Assembly: GCA_902796785.1 (NCBI GenBank)
Contig: CADBQJ010000061.1
Span: forward strand, 1-6,144
Length of the DNA stretch: 6,144 nt
Reading direction: 5' to 3'
Source of the DNA: Fibrobacter succinogenes
Lineage (GTDB): Bacteria; Fibrobacterota; Fibrobacteria; Fibrobacterales; CADBQJ01
Shown: one piece after another, positions 1 through 5,878 of the stretch
How positions within the stretch are numbered: the first letter of the stretch is position 1
Layout: each line of letters opens with the position of its first letter
Made by a program: the position numbers and the translations under genes
The notes under the pieces: generated by a model
What the model saw: the letters and a program-made list of their open reading frames with translations, nothing else
The model's database searches: none
Told to the model about the DNA's origin: nothing

Positions 1-2
1 AG

Positions 3-428
3 ACGACCGACGACATCATCGCGGGGAAGCGCTTCGACGCTACGACGCGCGACCAATTCGATAGTGCGTATATCGTAGATTTCTGCGACCGCCTCGAAGC
101 GGCGCGCAAGCGCGAGAGCGGCAACTGCGCGAAGTTGCGCGAGGCGCTGTTAAAGGCGATAGTCCTGCTTAAGGTCTGCGACTGGCCCGACGACACGCCC
201 ATGCAAGACGTCGCCGAAGTGATAGACGAAATCGAAAAGGCGTCTTCTGCGCCGCCGAGGAACTGCGACATTTACCTCACGGAAGAGGCCGTGAACGCGG
301 CGGCCGTGACCGTGCGCGACTGCGAGGAGTGTCCCAGGATCGACATGGAAGCCCCATGCGTTTTCTGCATGGTGCGCTGGCTACTCGCCCCGGCGAAGAA
401 GCAGGAAGGAGTCGGCGATGGAAAATAA
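3..428 (+). CDS. Cys-rich small phage protein, 5'-truncated
   Basis: The frame is open from the left edge, so the true start lies outside the window; 141 residues are visible. A TTG at 135 is possible as an internal start, but the frame continues upstream with good coding character, so I treat the gene as partial. The N-terminal half is charged and helical. The C-terminal half carries RNCD (codons at 258-269), then C-x2-C ('CEEC', codons 321 and 330), then C-x2-C (codons 357 and 366), and ends in 'RWLLAPAKKQ'. The spaced Cys pairs suggest metal binding or disulfides; this is inferred. The downstream gene product shares the same RNCD...CxxC(P)...C...W plan, so the two look like diverged paralogues. 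It overlaps the next gene by 11 nt, which indicates translational coupling. Function unknown; I can name no catalytic motif. Composition resembles small hypothetical proteins of gut phages, but that is memory, not a search. Confidence 0.75.
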   Translation, partial: TTDDIIAGKRFDATTRDQFDSAYIVDFCDRLEAARKRESGNCAKLREALLKAIVLLKVCDWPDDTPMQDVAEVIDEIEKASSAPPRNCDIYLTEEAVNAAAVTVRDCEECPRIDMEAPCVFCMVRWLLAPAKKQEGVGDGK

Positions 429-780
429 GATGATGGTAATGCGCAGGGCGTTGCGCGATGTCTCGCGAGTGGTGGAAGAAATGACACGCGGGACGATGAC
501 GGGTGAATCCGTAGACAGGAAAACGGTGGATACGTGGGCTAAGCGGTTATGTGAAATAATCTCGCGAGACCTAGCCATCCCATTGCGCAACTGCGACGTG
601 GGCGATGCAGCCGATTGGGAGAAGCGATTCGGCGAGGAGTGTGACAAGGGCCATATATGCTCAGACTGCCCTGTCAAGCGCGCGAAAACAAGAATGGCAA
701 TTGAGCACGACAAGGGTGCGAGGTGCGAGTTTGCATGGGCGCAGATGCCCTACGAGGACGAGAAAGGAGGCGCGAAATGA
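418..780 (+). CDS. Cys-rich small phage protein, paralogue of the preceding gene
   Basis: This is a 120-residue protein whose ATG is preceded by AGGAAGGA at 403-410 with 7 nt spacing; that ribosome-binding site decides the start. Residues 1-55 form a charged, probably helical region. RNCD lies at 57-60, and the C-terminal half has C75, C81-x2-C84 followed by P, C103, and the ending 'FAWAQMPYED'. The Cys pattern could hold one zinc ion (C75/C81/C84/C103), but this is inferred. The RNCD...C..CP...C...W arrangement matches the upstream partial gene, so the pair probably arose by duplication. It overlaps the next ORF by 4 nt (ATGA at 777-780). Base composition is lower in GC than the genes from 1365 onward. 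Function unknown; a DNA- or RNA-binding accessory role is one possibility, with no direct evidence. Confidence 0.82.
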   Translation: MENKMMVMRRALRDVSRVVEEMTRGTMTGESVDRKTVDTWAKRLCEIISRDLAIPLRNCDVGDAADWEKRFGEECDKGHICSDCPVKRAKTRMAIEHDKGARCEFAWAQMPYEDEKGGAK

Positions 781-1004
781 CTTGCCTTATTGTGTACGTA
801 GTTGTATTTCTGCTCACCTTTTTCGCGGCGAGCCTTGCGGTTGCCAGCTGTTGCTGTTGCGACAATCCCACAGAACCGGAAACGCTCTTGCTATTGGTGG
901 GATATGCGATAATGTGGCCCATCACGGTCCCGTTGACGGCGGCAATCTGCCTCCTTCTTTGTATAGCAAGGTTGGCCGAAGAACTAACAGGAGGCGTGTC
1001 GTGA
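777..1004 (+). CDS. Two-helix small membrane protein with CCCC loop
   Basis: I choose the ATG at 777, giving 75 residues, because AAAGGAGG at 763-770 sits 6 nt upstream and the start overlaps the previous stop as ATGA. Longer upstream starts in this frame lie inside the preceding gene. Residues about 3-23 are a strongly hydrophobic helix (LIVYVVVFLLTFFAASLAV). Four consecutive cysteines follow at 25-28, then a short polar loop (DNPTEPET). A second hydrophobic stretch spans about 37-64 and contains a Trp-Pro. The tail AEEL is acidic. Two membrane passes fit a class II holin-like hairpin or a small inner-membrane accessory protein. A holin normally sits beside an endolysin and none is visible, so I do not call it one. 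The CCCC could bind metal or be acylated. It is coupled to the next gene by a GTGA overlap at 1001-1004. Confidence 0.78.
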   Translation: MTCLIVYVVVFLLTFFAASLAVASCCCCDNPTEPETLLLLVGYAIMWPITVPLTAAICLLLCIARLAEELTGGVS

Positions 1005-1363
1005 GCGCGACGCCGCGAATCTGCCCCGAGTGCGGCGCGGAGTTTGTGCCGCGACACCACTTGCAGGGCTGCTGCAGCGATGAGTGCGCGCGCGAGCGCC
1101 ACAAACGCCTCACCGTCGAGAGCCGGGCCCGCAGCCGCAAAAAGAAGCGCAAGGCCGACGCCGACGCGCGCAAGGAGAAAATGAACCGCCGCGCGGCGTT
1201 CTTCGCCGAACGCGACGCGGCCTTCGAGAGCATCGGGCTCCCGCCGGAGCGCGTCACAATCGGCGCGAACGGACAGCGCATCGTGACGCGCGGCTCTTGT
1301 TTCGGCGGGTGCATGGCCGACATTACGCACATAATGCAACCGGCGGCGAGCAAGGAGTCCTAA
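1001..1363 (+). CDS. Basic zinc-finger protein (CxxC...CxxxC), putative nucleic-acid binding
   Basis: The start is a GTG at 1001 (120 residues), set by AGGAGG at 989-994 with 6 nt spacing and by the GTGA overlap with the previous stop; in-frame starts further upstream lie within other genes. The N-terminus has C8-P-E-C11-G-x-E-F, then C24-C25-S-D-E-C29. This is the treble-clef-like 'CPxCgxxFxP...CSxxC' zinc knuckle found in many small phage proteins and at the head of some HNH endonucleases. No HNH His-Asn-His core follows. Instead residues 31-70 are a highly basic helix rich in Arg and Lys (RSRKKKRKAD), suited to binding nucleic acid. A second Cys pair (CFGGC) lies near the C-terminus. A role as DNA-binding accessory or regulator in the packaging-proximal operon is inferred. 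The next gene begins after a 1-nt gap, so expression is coupled. Confidence 0.8.
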   Translation: MSATPRICPECGAEFVPRHHLQGCCSDECARERHKRLTVESRARSRKKKRKADADARKEKMNRRAAFFAERDAAFESIGLPPERVTIGANGQRIVTRGSCFGGCMADITHIMQPAASKES

Positions 1364-1364
1364 G

Positions 1365-2003
1365 ATGGAAGATACACTTCAAAAAGCGCAGGTCGAGACA
1401 CCGGTCAACTACACGGGATTTCCGCTCGTCCCGGTCGGCAGGCTCAAGCCGCATCCGGACAATCCGAACTATCACCCGAAAGTCCAGATAGACGCGCTCT
1501 CGGAGGTCATCCGCGAAAACGGATGGCGCGCCCCCGTCGTCGTCTCGAACCTCTCCGGGTATGTCATCAAGGGCCACGGACGCATCGCGGCCGCGACGCA
1601 GTGCGGATGGGACGTGCCCGTCCAGTACCAGGACTACCCCGACGAGGCGGCCGAGGCGCGCGACCTGATCGCGGACAACAAGATCCAGGAGCTTTCGTCG
1701 CTCGACGCCGGGACCGTCGCCGCGCTCGTCGCGAAGTTCAAGCTCTCCGGCGGCCTGGGATTCCCCGGACAGGTGAACGGCGTCCTCGCCAAGACCCTCG
1801 AGTCCGTCAAGGCGAAGGCCCCGGAGAAGCGCAAGTACCCGATCCTCATCCTGGAAAACGAGGAGCAGTACGAGATGTTCGAGGAGCTGAAGGACCGCTA
1901 CGGCGCGAAGACGGATGCGGCGCTCTTCGGGAAGATCCTCAAAAAAGCCTTTTCCGCCGAAGTCGCGGCCAGTCCACTGAACGAAAGGAAAAACGATGCT
2001 TGA
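1365..2003 (+). CDS. ParB/sulfiredoxin-fold N-terminal domain protein (phage ParB-like nuclease family)
   Basis: A 212-residue protein; its ATG has AAGGAG at 1352-1357, 7 nt upstream. Residues about 20-110 match the ParB N-terminal (ParB/Srx) domain: 'RLKPHPDNPNYHP' at 26-38, a helix with 'LSEVIRENGW' at 45-54, the strand 'APVVV', and the signature 'YVIKGHGRIAAA' at 66-77, whose GHGR corresponds to the nucleotide-binding GxxR region. 'EARDLIADNKIQELS' at 97-111 closes the domain as in phage homologues. There is no ParB helix-turn-helix segment and no methyltransferase domain, which phage versions often carry. Residues 158-195 form a separate strand-helix-helix module (YPILILENEEQYEMFEELKD...) resembling a small dimerisation or DNA-binding domain; this is inferred. 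Family members bind CTP or cut DNA, and which applies here is unknown. The stop overlaps the radical SAM start by 8 nt, so the two are probably made together. Confidence 0.88.
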   Translation: MEDTLQKAQVETPVNYTGFPLVPVGRLKPHPDNPNYHPKVQIDALSEVIRENGWRAPVVVSNLSGYVIKGHGRIAAATQCGWDVPVQYQDYPDEAAEARDLIADNKIQELSSLDAGTVAALVAKFKLSGGLGFPGQVNGVLAKTLESVKAKAPEKRKYPILILENEEQYEMFEELKDRYGAKTDAALFGKILKKAFSAEVAASPLNERKNDA

Positions 2004-3261
2004 CGTATTCAAAGGCGAACTCTTCATCCATCCCGCCGCCCTGGACTACAGCGGCAACACGTGCTCGCACGCCTGCGCCTACTGCTTCGCGTCGCTGCGC
2101 TCGGCGGACCGCCGCTTCTCCATCGCGAAGCTCGGCAAGCTCTGCCTCGGACGCTCGACCTCCGGCGCACTCGGCGACGCGCTCTTCAACCTCGGATATC
2201 CCGTCTGCGTCTCGAACCGCTCCGACCCCTTCTGCAAGGCGAACGGCGACAACACCCGCGCCGTCCTCGAGCTCCTAGACCTCGTCCCGAACGGCGTGTT
2301 CTTCCAGACGAAGGGCGTCTCCGATCCGTCGGCCTGGCGGGCCCTCGACGCCTTCAGGAAGAAGAACGTCGTCATGTATATCACGATCTCGTCGACGTCC
2401 CCGGAGATCTCCCGCCGCATAGAGCCGGGCGCGCCCGACCCCGCGGACCGCATCGAGCTCGCGCGATACGCGAAGTCGCGCGGATGGGAGGTCATCATCG
2501 GCATAAATCCGTGCGTCGGGCAGTGGATGCCGGAGGAGGACCTGATTTCGCTCGAGGACACGCTCCTCGAGAGCGGCATCGACCGCTATCTCGTCATGCC
2601 GCTCTCGCTCAACTCCCGCGACGCGACCACGATGTCCGGCGCCCGGCGGGAGATGCTCGAGGCCGACGGCGTCCTCGACGAGACGATACGCCACGACGGC
2701 CAGTTCTACCACTGGGTGCGCCAGTACAGGCGCATGAACCGCCGTGGACTCCACGCCTACTCCGTGTGCGGCCCGCTCCCCTGCCACATGGACGACCTCG
2801 CCTGCGCGAAGCTCGGCAAGCACATGAACAGCGTGCAGCACTTCACCGACTACGCCTGGGACGAGCACGCCCGGTCGGGCAAGACGCTCTTCACCTTCCC
2901 CGACTTCCTCCGCGTGATGACGGACGGCAACCCCGAAATGGCGGCCTTCTCGCATCCGGACATGTACAAGTACATCCTGTGCATAAACCGGGCGGTCTGG
3001 AAGGCGGGCGGCCTCGCGAAGACCGCGCGCACGTTCCCGGACGTCTACCGCGTCCTCTGGAACAGCCCGTCGATGGTCCATTCGCCGTGCAACCTCTGGT
3101 GCTTCACGCGGCTCGTCGACGGGTCCGGCCGTCCTGTCAGGGACGAGAGAGGCGACATGCAGCTGGTGTTTCTTGGAGGAGGCCCGATTGCGTCGCGCGA
3201 CCGCAAGGCGGCGATGACGGCCGAAGATCTCAGGGAAAAGGGGGTGATTCTGAAATGGTGA
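1996..3261 (+). CDS. Radical SAM enzyme, SplB/COG1533-like
   Basis: The 421-residue product starts at an ATG with AAAGGA at 1984-1989, 6 nt upstream. C23-x3-C27-x2-C30 followed by Phe is the radical SAM motif that binds a [4Fe-4S] cluster and S-adenosylmethionine to make a 5'-deoxyadenosyl radical. Further signs of the SplB-like group are 'SNRSDPF' at 73-79 and 'RRIEPGAPDPADRIELAR' at 140-157. The TIM-barrel part probably spans about 10-210. The C-terminal half is longer than needed and has extra cysteines at 258, 263, 270, 329, 365 and 369 ('CGPLPC', 'SPCNLWC'), which could hold an auxiliary cluster or be catalytic; this is inferred. SplB itself repairs spore photoproduct in DNA, but the C-terminal half here does not obviously match it, so the substrate is unknown. 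Coupling to a ParB-like protein upstream and a Gly-rich micropeptide downstream suggests a nucleic-acid or peptide target. Codon use is GC3-rich, like the terminase. Confidence 0.9.
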   Translation: MLDVFKGELFIHPAALDYSGNTCSHACAYCFASLRSADRRFSIAKLGKLCLGRSTSGALGDALFNLGYPVCVSNRSDPFCKANGDNTRAVLELLDLVPNGVFFQTKGVSDPSAWRALDAFRKKNVVMYITISSTSPEISRRIEPGAPDPADRIELARYAKSRGWEVIIGINPCVGQWMPEEDLISLEDTLLESGIDRYLVMPLSLNSRDATTMSGARREMLEADGVLDETIRHDGQFYHWVRQYRRMNRRGLHAYSVCGPLPCHMDDLACAKLGKHMNSVQHFTDYAWDEHARSGKTLFTFPDFLRVMTDGNPEMAAFSHPDMYKYILCINRAVWKAGGLAKTARTFPDVYRVLWNSPSMVHSPCNLWCFTRLVDGSGRPVRDERGDMQLVFLGGGPIASRDRKAAMTAEDLREKGVILKW

Positions 3262-3347
3262 AGCGTTCTTCCAAGCGCGGCTACGCCTCCGGCGGCGGCG
3301 GCGCGATGAACGAGACGGGCGCAGGCGCGTCCGGCGACTGGTGGTAA
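3255..3347 (+). CDS. 30-residue Gly-rich micropeptide, overlapping the radical SAM stop
   Basis: The ATG at 3255 overlaps the radical SAM stop region by 7 nt. It is preceded by AAGGGGGTGATT at 3238-3249, nearly identical to the full anti-Shine-Dalgarno complement AAGGAGGTGATC, with the G-run ending 10 nt before the start. The peptide has a basic head (MVKRSSKRGY), a GGGG stretch, a polar middle (AMNETGAG), and ends GDWW. It has no Cys and no membrane segment. Being coupled to a radical SAM gene, it could be a substrate, but classic radical SAM RiPP precursors differ and there is no leader/core evidence. It could equally be a small phage structural or accessory protein. The tight start context and the clean end before a hairpin support real translation. 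Function unknown. Confidence 0.62.
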   Translation: MVKRSSKRGYASGGGGAMNETGAGASGDWW

Positions 3348-3367
3348 TCCGCCGGTCCTGTTCATCC

Positions 3368-3397
3368 GGCGCGGCGGATAACGGCCTCCGCCGCGCC
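3368..3397 (+). promoter_or_regulatory. GC-rich hairpin in terminase leader, possible attenuator
   Basis: A perfect 11-bp inverted repeat, GGCGCGGCGGA (3368-3378) and TCCGCCGCGCC (3387-3397), encloses an 8-nt loop. It lies in the 106-nt gap between the micropeptide stop and TerL. No T-run follows (the next bases are CTTCCCCC), so it is not a canonical intrinsic terminator. The left arm can instead pair with TCCGCCG at 3348-3354, directly after the micropeptide stop, so two structures exclude one another. It may reduce read-through, stabilise the mRNA, or modulate TerL translation; all of these are inferred. Confidence 0.5.
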
Positions 3398-3453
3398 CTT
3401 CCCCCTCCGTCAACCCCAGCCGACCCCGAAAGAAAACAGCCCCCCAGACCCCC

Positions 3454-5652
3454 ATGCTCTTCGACCGCGAGACAATCTACGGCATCGTCAAGGCGCGTTC
3501 CTACAACAAGCGCCAGGCCGCGCTCATGCAGGACGCGCCGCTGACCGACGAGCAGCTCAGGTGGTGGGACGAGGCGGACATACTCTACAAGGCCGAGCGC
3601 GAGGCGGCGCGCCTAGAGAAGGCGAAGGCCGCCCAGGCCGCCGCGCGCGAGCGCCGCGCAGCCGAGCAGGCCGCGGCGGAAAGGAATCTCGCCGCGCAGC
3701 TCACGGGCACGGCATGGCCGGCGGCGGAAGGCTCCGGGCCGATGTCCGACCTGGAGCGCCAGCGCAAACACCGCGCCGCCGGGCGCGACATCGGCGAGAT
3801 ACCGCCGCCGAGGCACCGCAGGATACGCGAGCGCTGCCGGTACGACCTTCCGCTCTTCGGCCGGCTCTACTGCACCGGCGCGCACAAGATGCTGCACCGC
3901 GCCCCTTCGCCGCGGATGCTGGAATTCGTCCTGACTCTCCAGGACACCATCCTCAACGGCGGCAACCGCCACGTCCGCTGGCCCCGCGGCAAGGGCAAGA
4001 CCACATGGCTCAAGGTCGCCGCCGAATGGTGCCTCTGCTACGGGCACCGCTCCTTCATCCTCTTCATCTCCGCATCGAAAAACATGTCGGAGGCGGCGGC
4101 GAAGGAGATATGGGAGACGCTCTCCGAGGATCCGATGATCGCGGCGGACTTTCCGGAGATCGCAATCCCCCTCGCCGACGTCGCGCTCACCCCGCAGCGC
4201 ACCCGCCACCAGACGTACCACGGCCGCCGCACCGGCATCGAGGACACCTCCGCGCGCGGCGGACACCGCCGCCTCGCGCAGCTCGACGGATATCCCAACA
4301 CCGGCGGAATACTCGCGGCGCGCGGAGCGGACCAGCGCATCCGCGGACTCAACATCAAGTCGAGGCGTCCGGACTTCATCTTCATCGACGACCCGCAGAC
4401 GGGCGCGGAGACCGAAGGCGTCCTCAACAAGATCGAGGCCAACATCCAGAACGTGATCCTCAACCTCGGCTCGTCGGACGTCAGGACCGCCGCCGTGATG
4501 GCGTCGACGCCCGTCAGGCTCAACGACATATCCGAGCGCTTCGCGGATCCCGAGCGCAATCCCGCATGGCGCACGACCACCGAGCGGCTCGTGGTCTCCT
4601 GGGGGCCGGAGGAGTGGAAGGAGCGGTACTTCGCGGAGAAGCGCATCGGCGACGAGCGCGGCCGCGCCTTCTACGCCGAGCACCGGGAGGACATCGAGCG
4701 CGGGGCGGAGATGTTCGACCCCGGCGACGGCGACCGCCGCACCCAGGTGTCCGCCTACCAGTTCGCGCTCGACAAGCTCTTCGAGATCGGCGAGATGGCC
4801 TTCTTCTCGGAATACCAGATGCGCCCGCCCGCCTCCGCCTTCGCGTTCGTCCTCACGCAGAGGCTCGTCCTCTCGCGCATACGGCGCGGAGTTCCGCCGA
4901 ACATGCCCGTGCCGAACGCCGTCCTCACCGTGGCGGCGACGGACATCAACCCGGGATATGCGCTTTCGACGAGCGTCTACTCCTTCGACCTTTCGCTGTG
5001 CGGCCTCGTCATGGCCTACCGCGCCGCGCCGGTGAGGATCCCGGACGCGCTGAACGACGTCGAGTTCGAGTCGCGCGTGTTCGATGCGCTGGCCGAGCAC
5101 GGCCGGGAGATCGCCTCGCTCGGAATCAAGCTCGACCTGTGGGGCGTGGACGCGGGCGGGCGGCAGTTCAAGGCGGTGACGCGCTTTGCGCCGCAGTCCG
5201 CGCAGCTCTGCGCTCTCGCCGCGACGCCCATGCTCGGCCGCGCCGGAAAGAACTGGAACCCCAACGTAAAGTCACGCATCCGCGCGGCACTGAACGACAC
5301 CGTGCGGTGCCGCGACGCGCAGCACCGCGAATGGCTGGCCTTCAACGCCGACGTCTACAAGGAGCGCTACCAGAAGGCATGGGGCGCGGAGATCGGCGCG
5401 CCCGGCTCGCTCTCGCTCTTCGACGGAGGCGCGGACCATTCGCAGTTCGCGCTCCAGGTCTCGAACGAAAAGCTCAAGGGCAAGCAGGCGCTCGGCGACG
5501 ACCGCTGGAAGTATATCTGGGAGTCGAACGACCCGCACGACTTCCTCGACACCGGCGCGATGGCGCTTGCGCTCGCCGGGTCCGTCGGTCTCACCGGCGA
5601 CGGGACCTACCAGGCCGACGACGGCGGCGGCGACGAAGTAGTTTTTCTGTAA
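3454..5652 (+). CDS. terL: Phage terminase large subunit (TerL)
   Basis: This 732-residue DNA-packaging motor would bind the portal, hydrolyse ATP to drive DNA into the prohead, and cut the concatemer. The N-terminal extension has a charged Ala-rich helix or coiled coil (about 45-82). The ATPase carries 'RWPRGKGKTT' at 175-184 (Walker A, Lys182), 'PDFIFIDDPQT' at 306-316 (Walker B Asp312/Asp313), and 'MASTP' at 349-353 as coupling motif. The RNase H-like nuclease has 'TDINPGY' (Asp497), 'WGVDAGG' (Asp566) and 'HDFLDTGAMALA' (Asp696 or Asp699) as likely metal ligands. It is longer than many TerLs. Within its frame the first start after the stop at 3379 is the ATG at 3454. It has no close Shine-Dalgarno; only GAAAGAAA at 3428-3435 lies 18 nt upstream, so initiation may be weak or leader-controlled. 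No small terminase is recognisable upstream, and the next gene is not a portal. Confidence 0.95.
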   Translation: MLFDRETIYGIVKARSYNKRQAALMQDAPLTDEQLRWWDEADILYKAEREAARLEKAKAAQAAARERRAAEQAAAERNLAAQLTGTAWPAAEGSGPMSDLERQRKHRAAGRDIGEIPPPRHRRIRERCRYDLPLFGRLYCTGAHKMLHRAPSPRMLEFVLTLQDTILNGGNRHVRWPRGKGKTTWLKVAAEWCLCYGHRSFILFISASKNMSEAAAKEIWETLSEDPMIAADFPEIAIPLADVALTPQRTRHQTYHGRRTGIEDTSARGGHRRLAQLDGYPNTGGILAARGADQRIRGLNIKSRRPDFIFIDDPQTGAETEGVLNKIEANIQNVILNLGSSDVRTAAVMASTPVRLNDISERFADPERNPAWRTTTERLVVSWGPEEWKERYFAEKRIGDERGRAFYAEHREDIERGAEMFDPGDGDRRTQVSAYQFALDKLFEIGEMAFFSEYQMRPPASAFAFVLTQRLVLSRIRRGVPPNMPVPNAVLTVAATDINPGYALSTSVYSFDLSLCGLVMAYRAAPVRIPDALNDVEFESRVFDALAEHGREIASLGIKLDLWGVDAGGRQFKAVTRFAPQSAQLCALAATPMLGRAGKNWNPNVKSRIRAALNDTVRCRDAQHREWLAFNADVYKERYQKAWGAEIGAPGSLSLFDGGADHSQFALQVSNEKLKGKQALGDDRWKYIWESNDPHDFLDTGAMALALAGSVGLTGDGTYQADDGGGDEVVFL

Positions 5653-5678
5653 ACCACCACCACAACGAAAGGAAAACC

Positions 5679-5849
5679 ATGAAAAAAGAAACCTCCGCCC
5701 CTCCGCCGGTAATCCAGGCACCGCGCCCGAAGTGCCCCCGCTGCAATATCGAGTACCGCGTCGACGGTGGATCGCACAAGCGCGCGGGCAAGCGCTACGC
5801 GTACGCGCATTGTCCCAAGTGCCGCCGGGCCGCCGTCCTGGTATCCTAG
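5679..5849 (+). CDS. 56-residue zinc-ribbon protein
   Basis: Translation starts at the ATG at 5679, with AAAGGA at 5668-5673, 5 nt upstream; the gap after TerL is 26 nt. The peptide has a Pro-rich head (residues 1-17), then C19-P-R-C22, a 22-residue spacer with basic residues (HKRAGKRY), and C45-P-K-C48 before a short hydrophobic tail. Two CPxC knuckles are the pattern of a four-Cys zinc ribbon. The layout recalls the small phage Com protein of Mu-like phages, an RNA-binding translational activator, but no mom-type modification gene is visible, so this is only a structural analogy. It may bind nucleic acid or act as a packaging accessory. It is the last gene before the terminator. Confidence 0.8.
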   Translation: MKKETSAPPPVIQAPRPKCPRCNIEYRVDGGSHKRAGKRYAYAHCPKCRRAAVLVS

Positions 5850-5878
5850 CCTTTCGCCGCGCGTTTTTTTGCCCCTGG

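Noticed and set aside
777..1004. Calling the membrane peptide a holin
   Set aside because: Two helices fit, but no endolysin or spanin is adjacent, and many small phage membrane proteins share this topology.
1323..2027. Minus-strand ORF opposite the ParB-like gene
   Set aside because: Low-complexity Leu/Arg/Asp-rich translation, whereas the + strand frame has clear ParB motifs and an SD.
1996..3261. Naming the radical SAM gene splB (spore photoproduct lyase)
   Set aside because: Only the radical SAM core resembles it; the C-terminal half and context differ and no sporulation context is visible.
2061..3347. Long alternative + frame overlapping the radical SAM gene
   Set aside because: Its translation is Arg/Pro/Ala-rich and lacks domain motifs, typical of a shadow of a GC3-rich gene. 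Only its last 30 codons, behind a strong SD at 3255, are accepted.
3255..3347. Calling the micropeptide a RiPP precursor
   Set aside because: No Cys, no recognisable leader, no peptide-recognition domain seen in the enzyme, and no transporter or protease nearby.
3613..5100. 495-codon minus-strand ORF opposite TerL
   Set aside because: Antisense shadow in GC-rich coding DNA, rich in Arg, Val and Glu, with no motif; the + frame shows complete TerL motifs.
3561..5849. Long alternative + frame across TerL
   Set aside because: Arg-rich low-complexity shadow of TerL. Only the last 56 codons after TerL's stop, with their own SD, form a real gene.
5864..5870. T7 run as a second terminator
   Set aside because: No convincing stem immediately upstream; the hairpin at 5879-5896 with TTTT is the better terminator.
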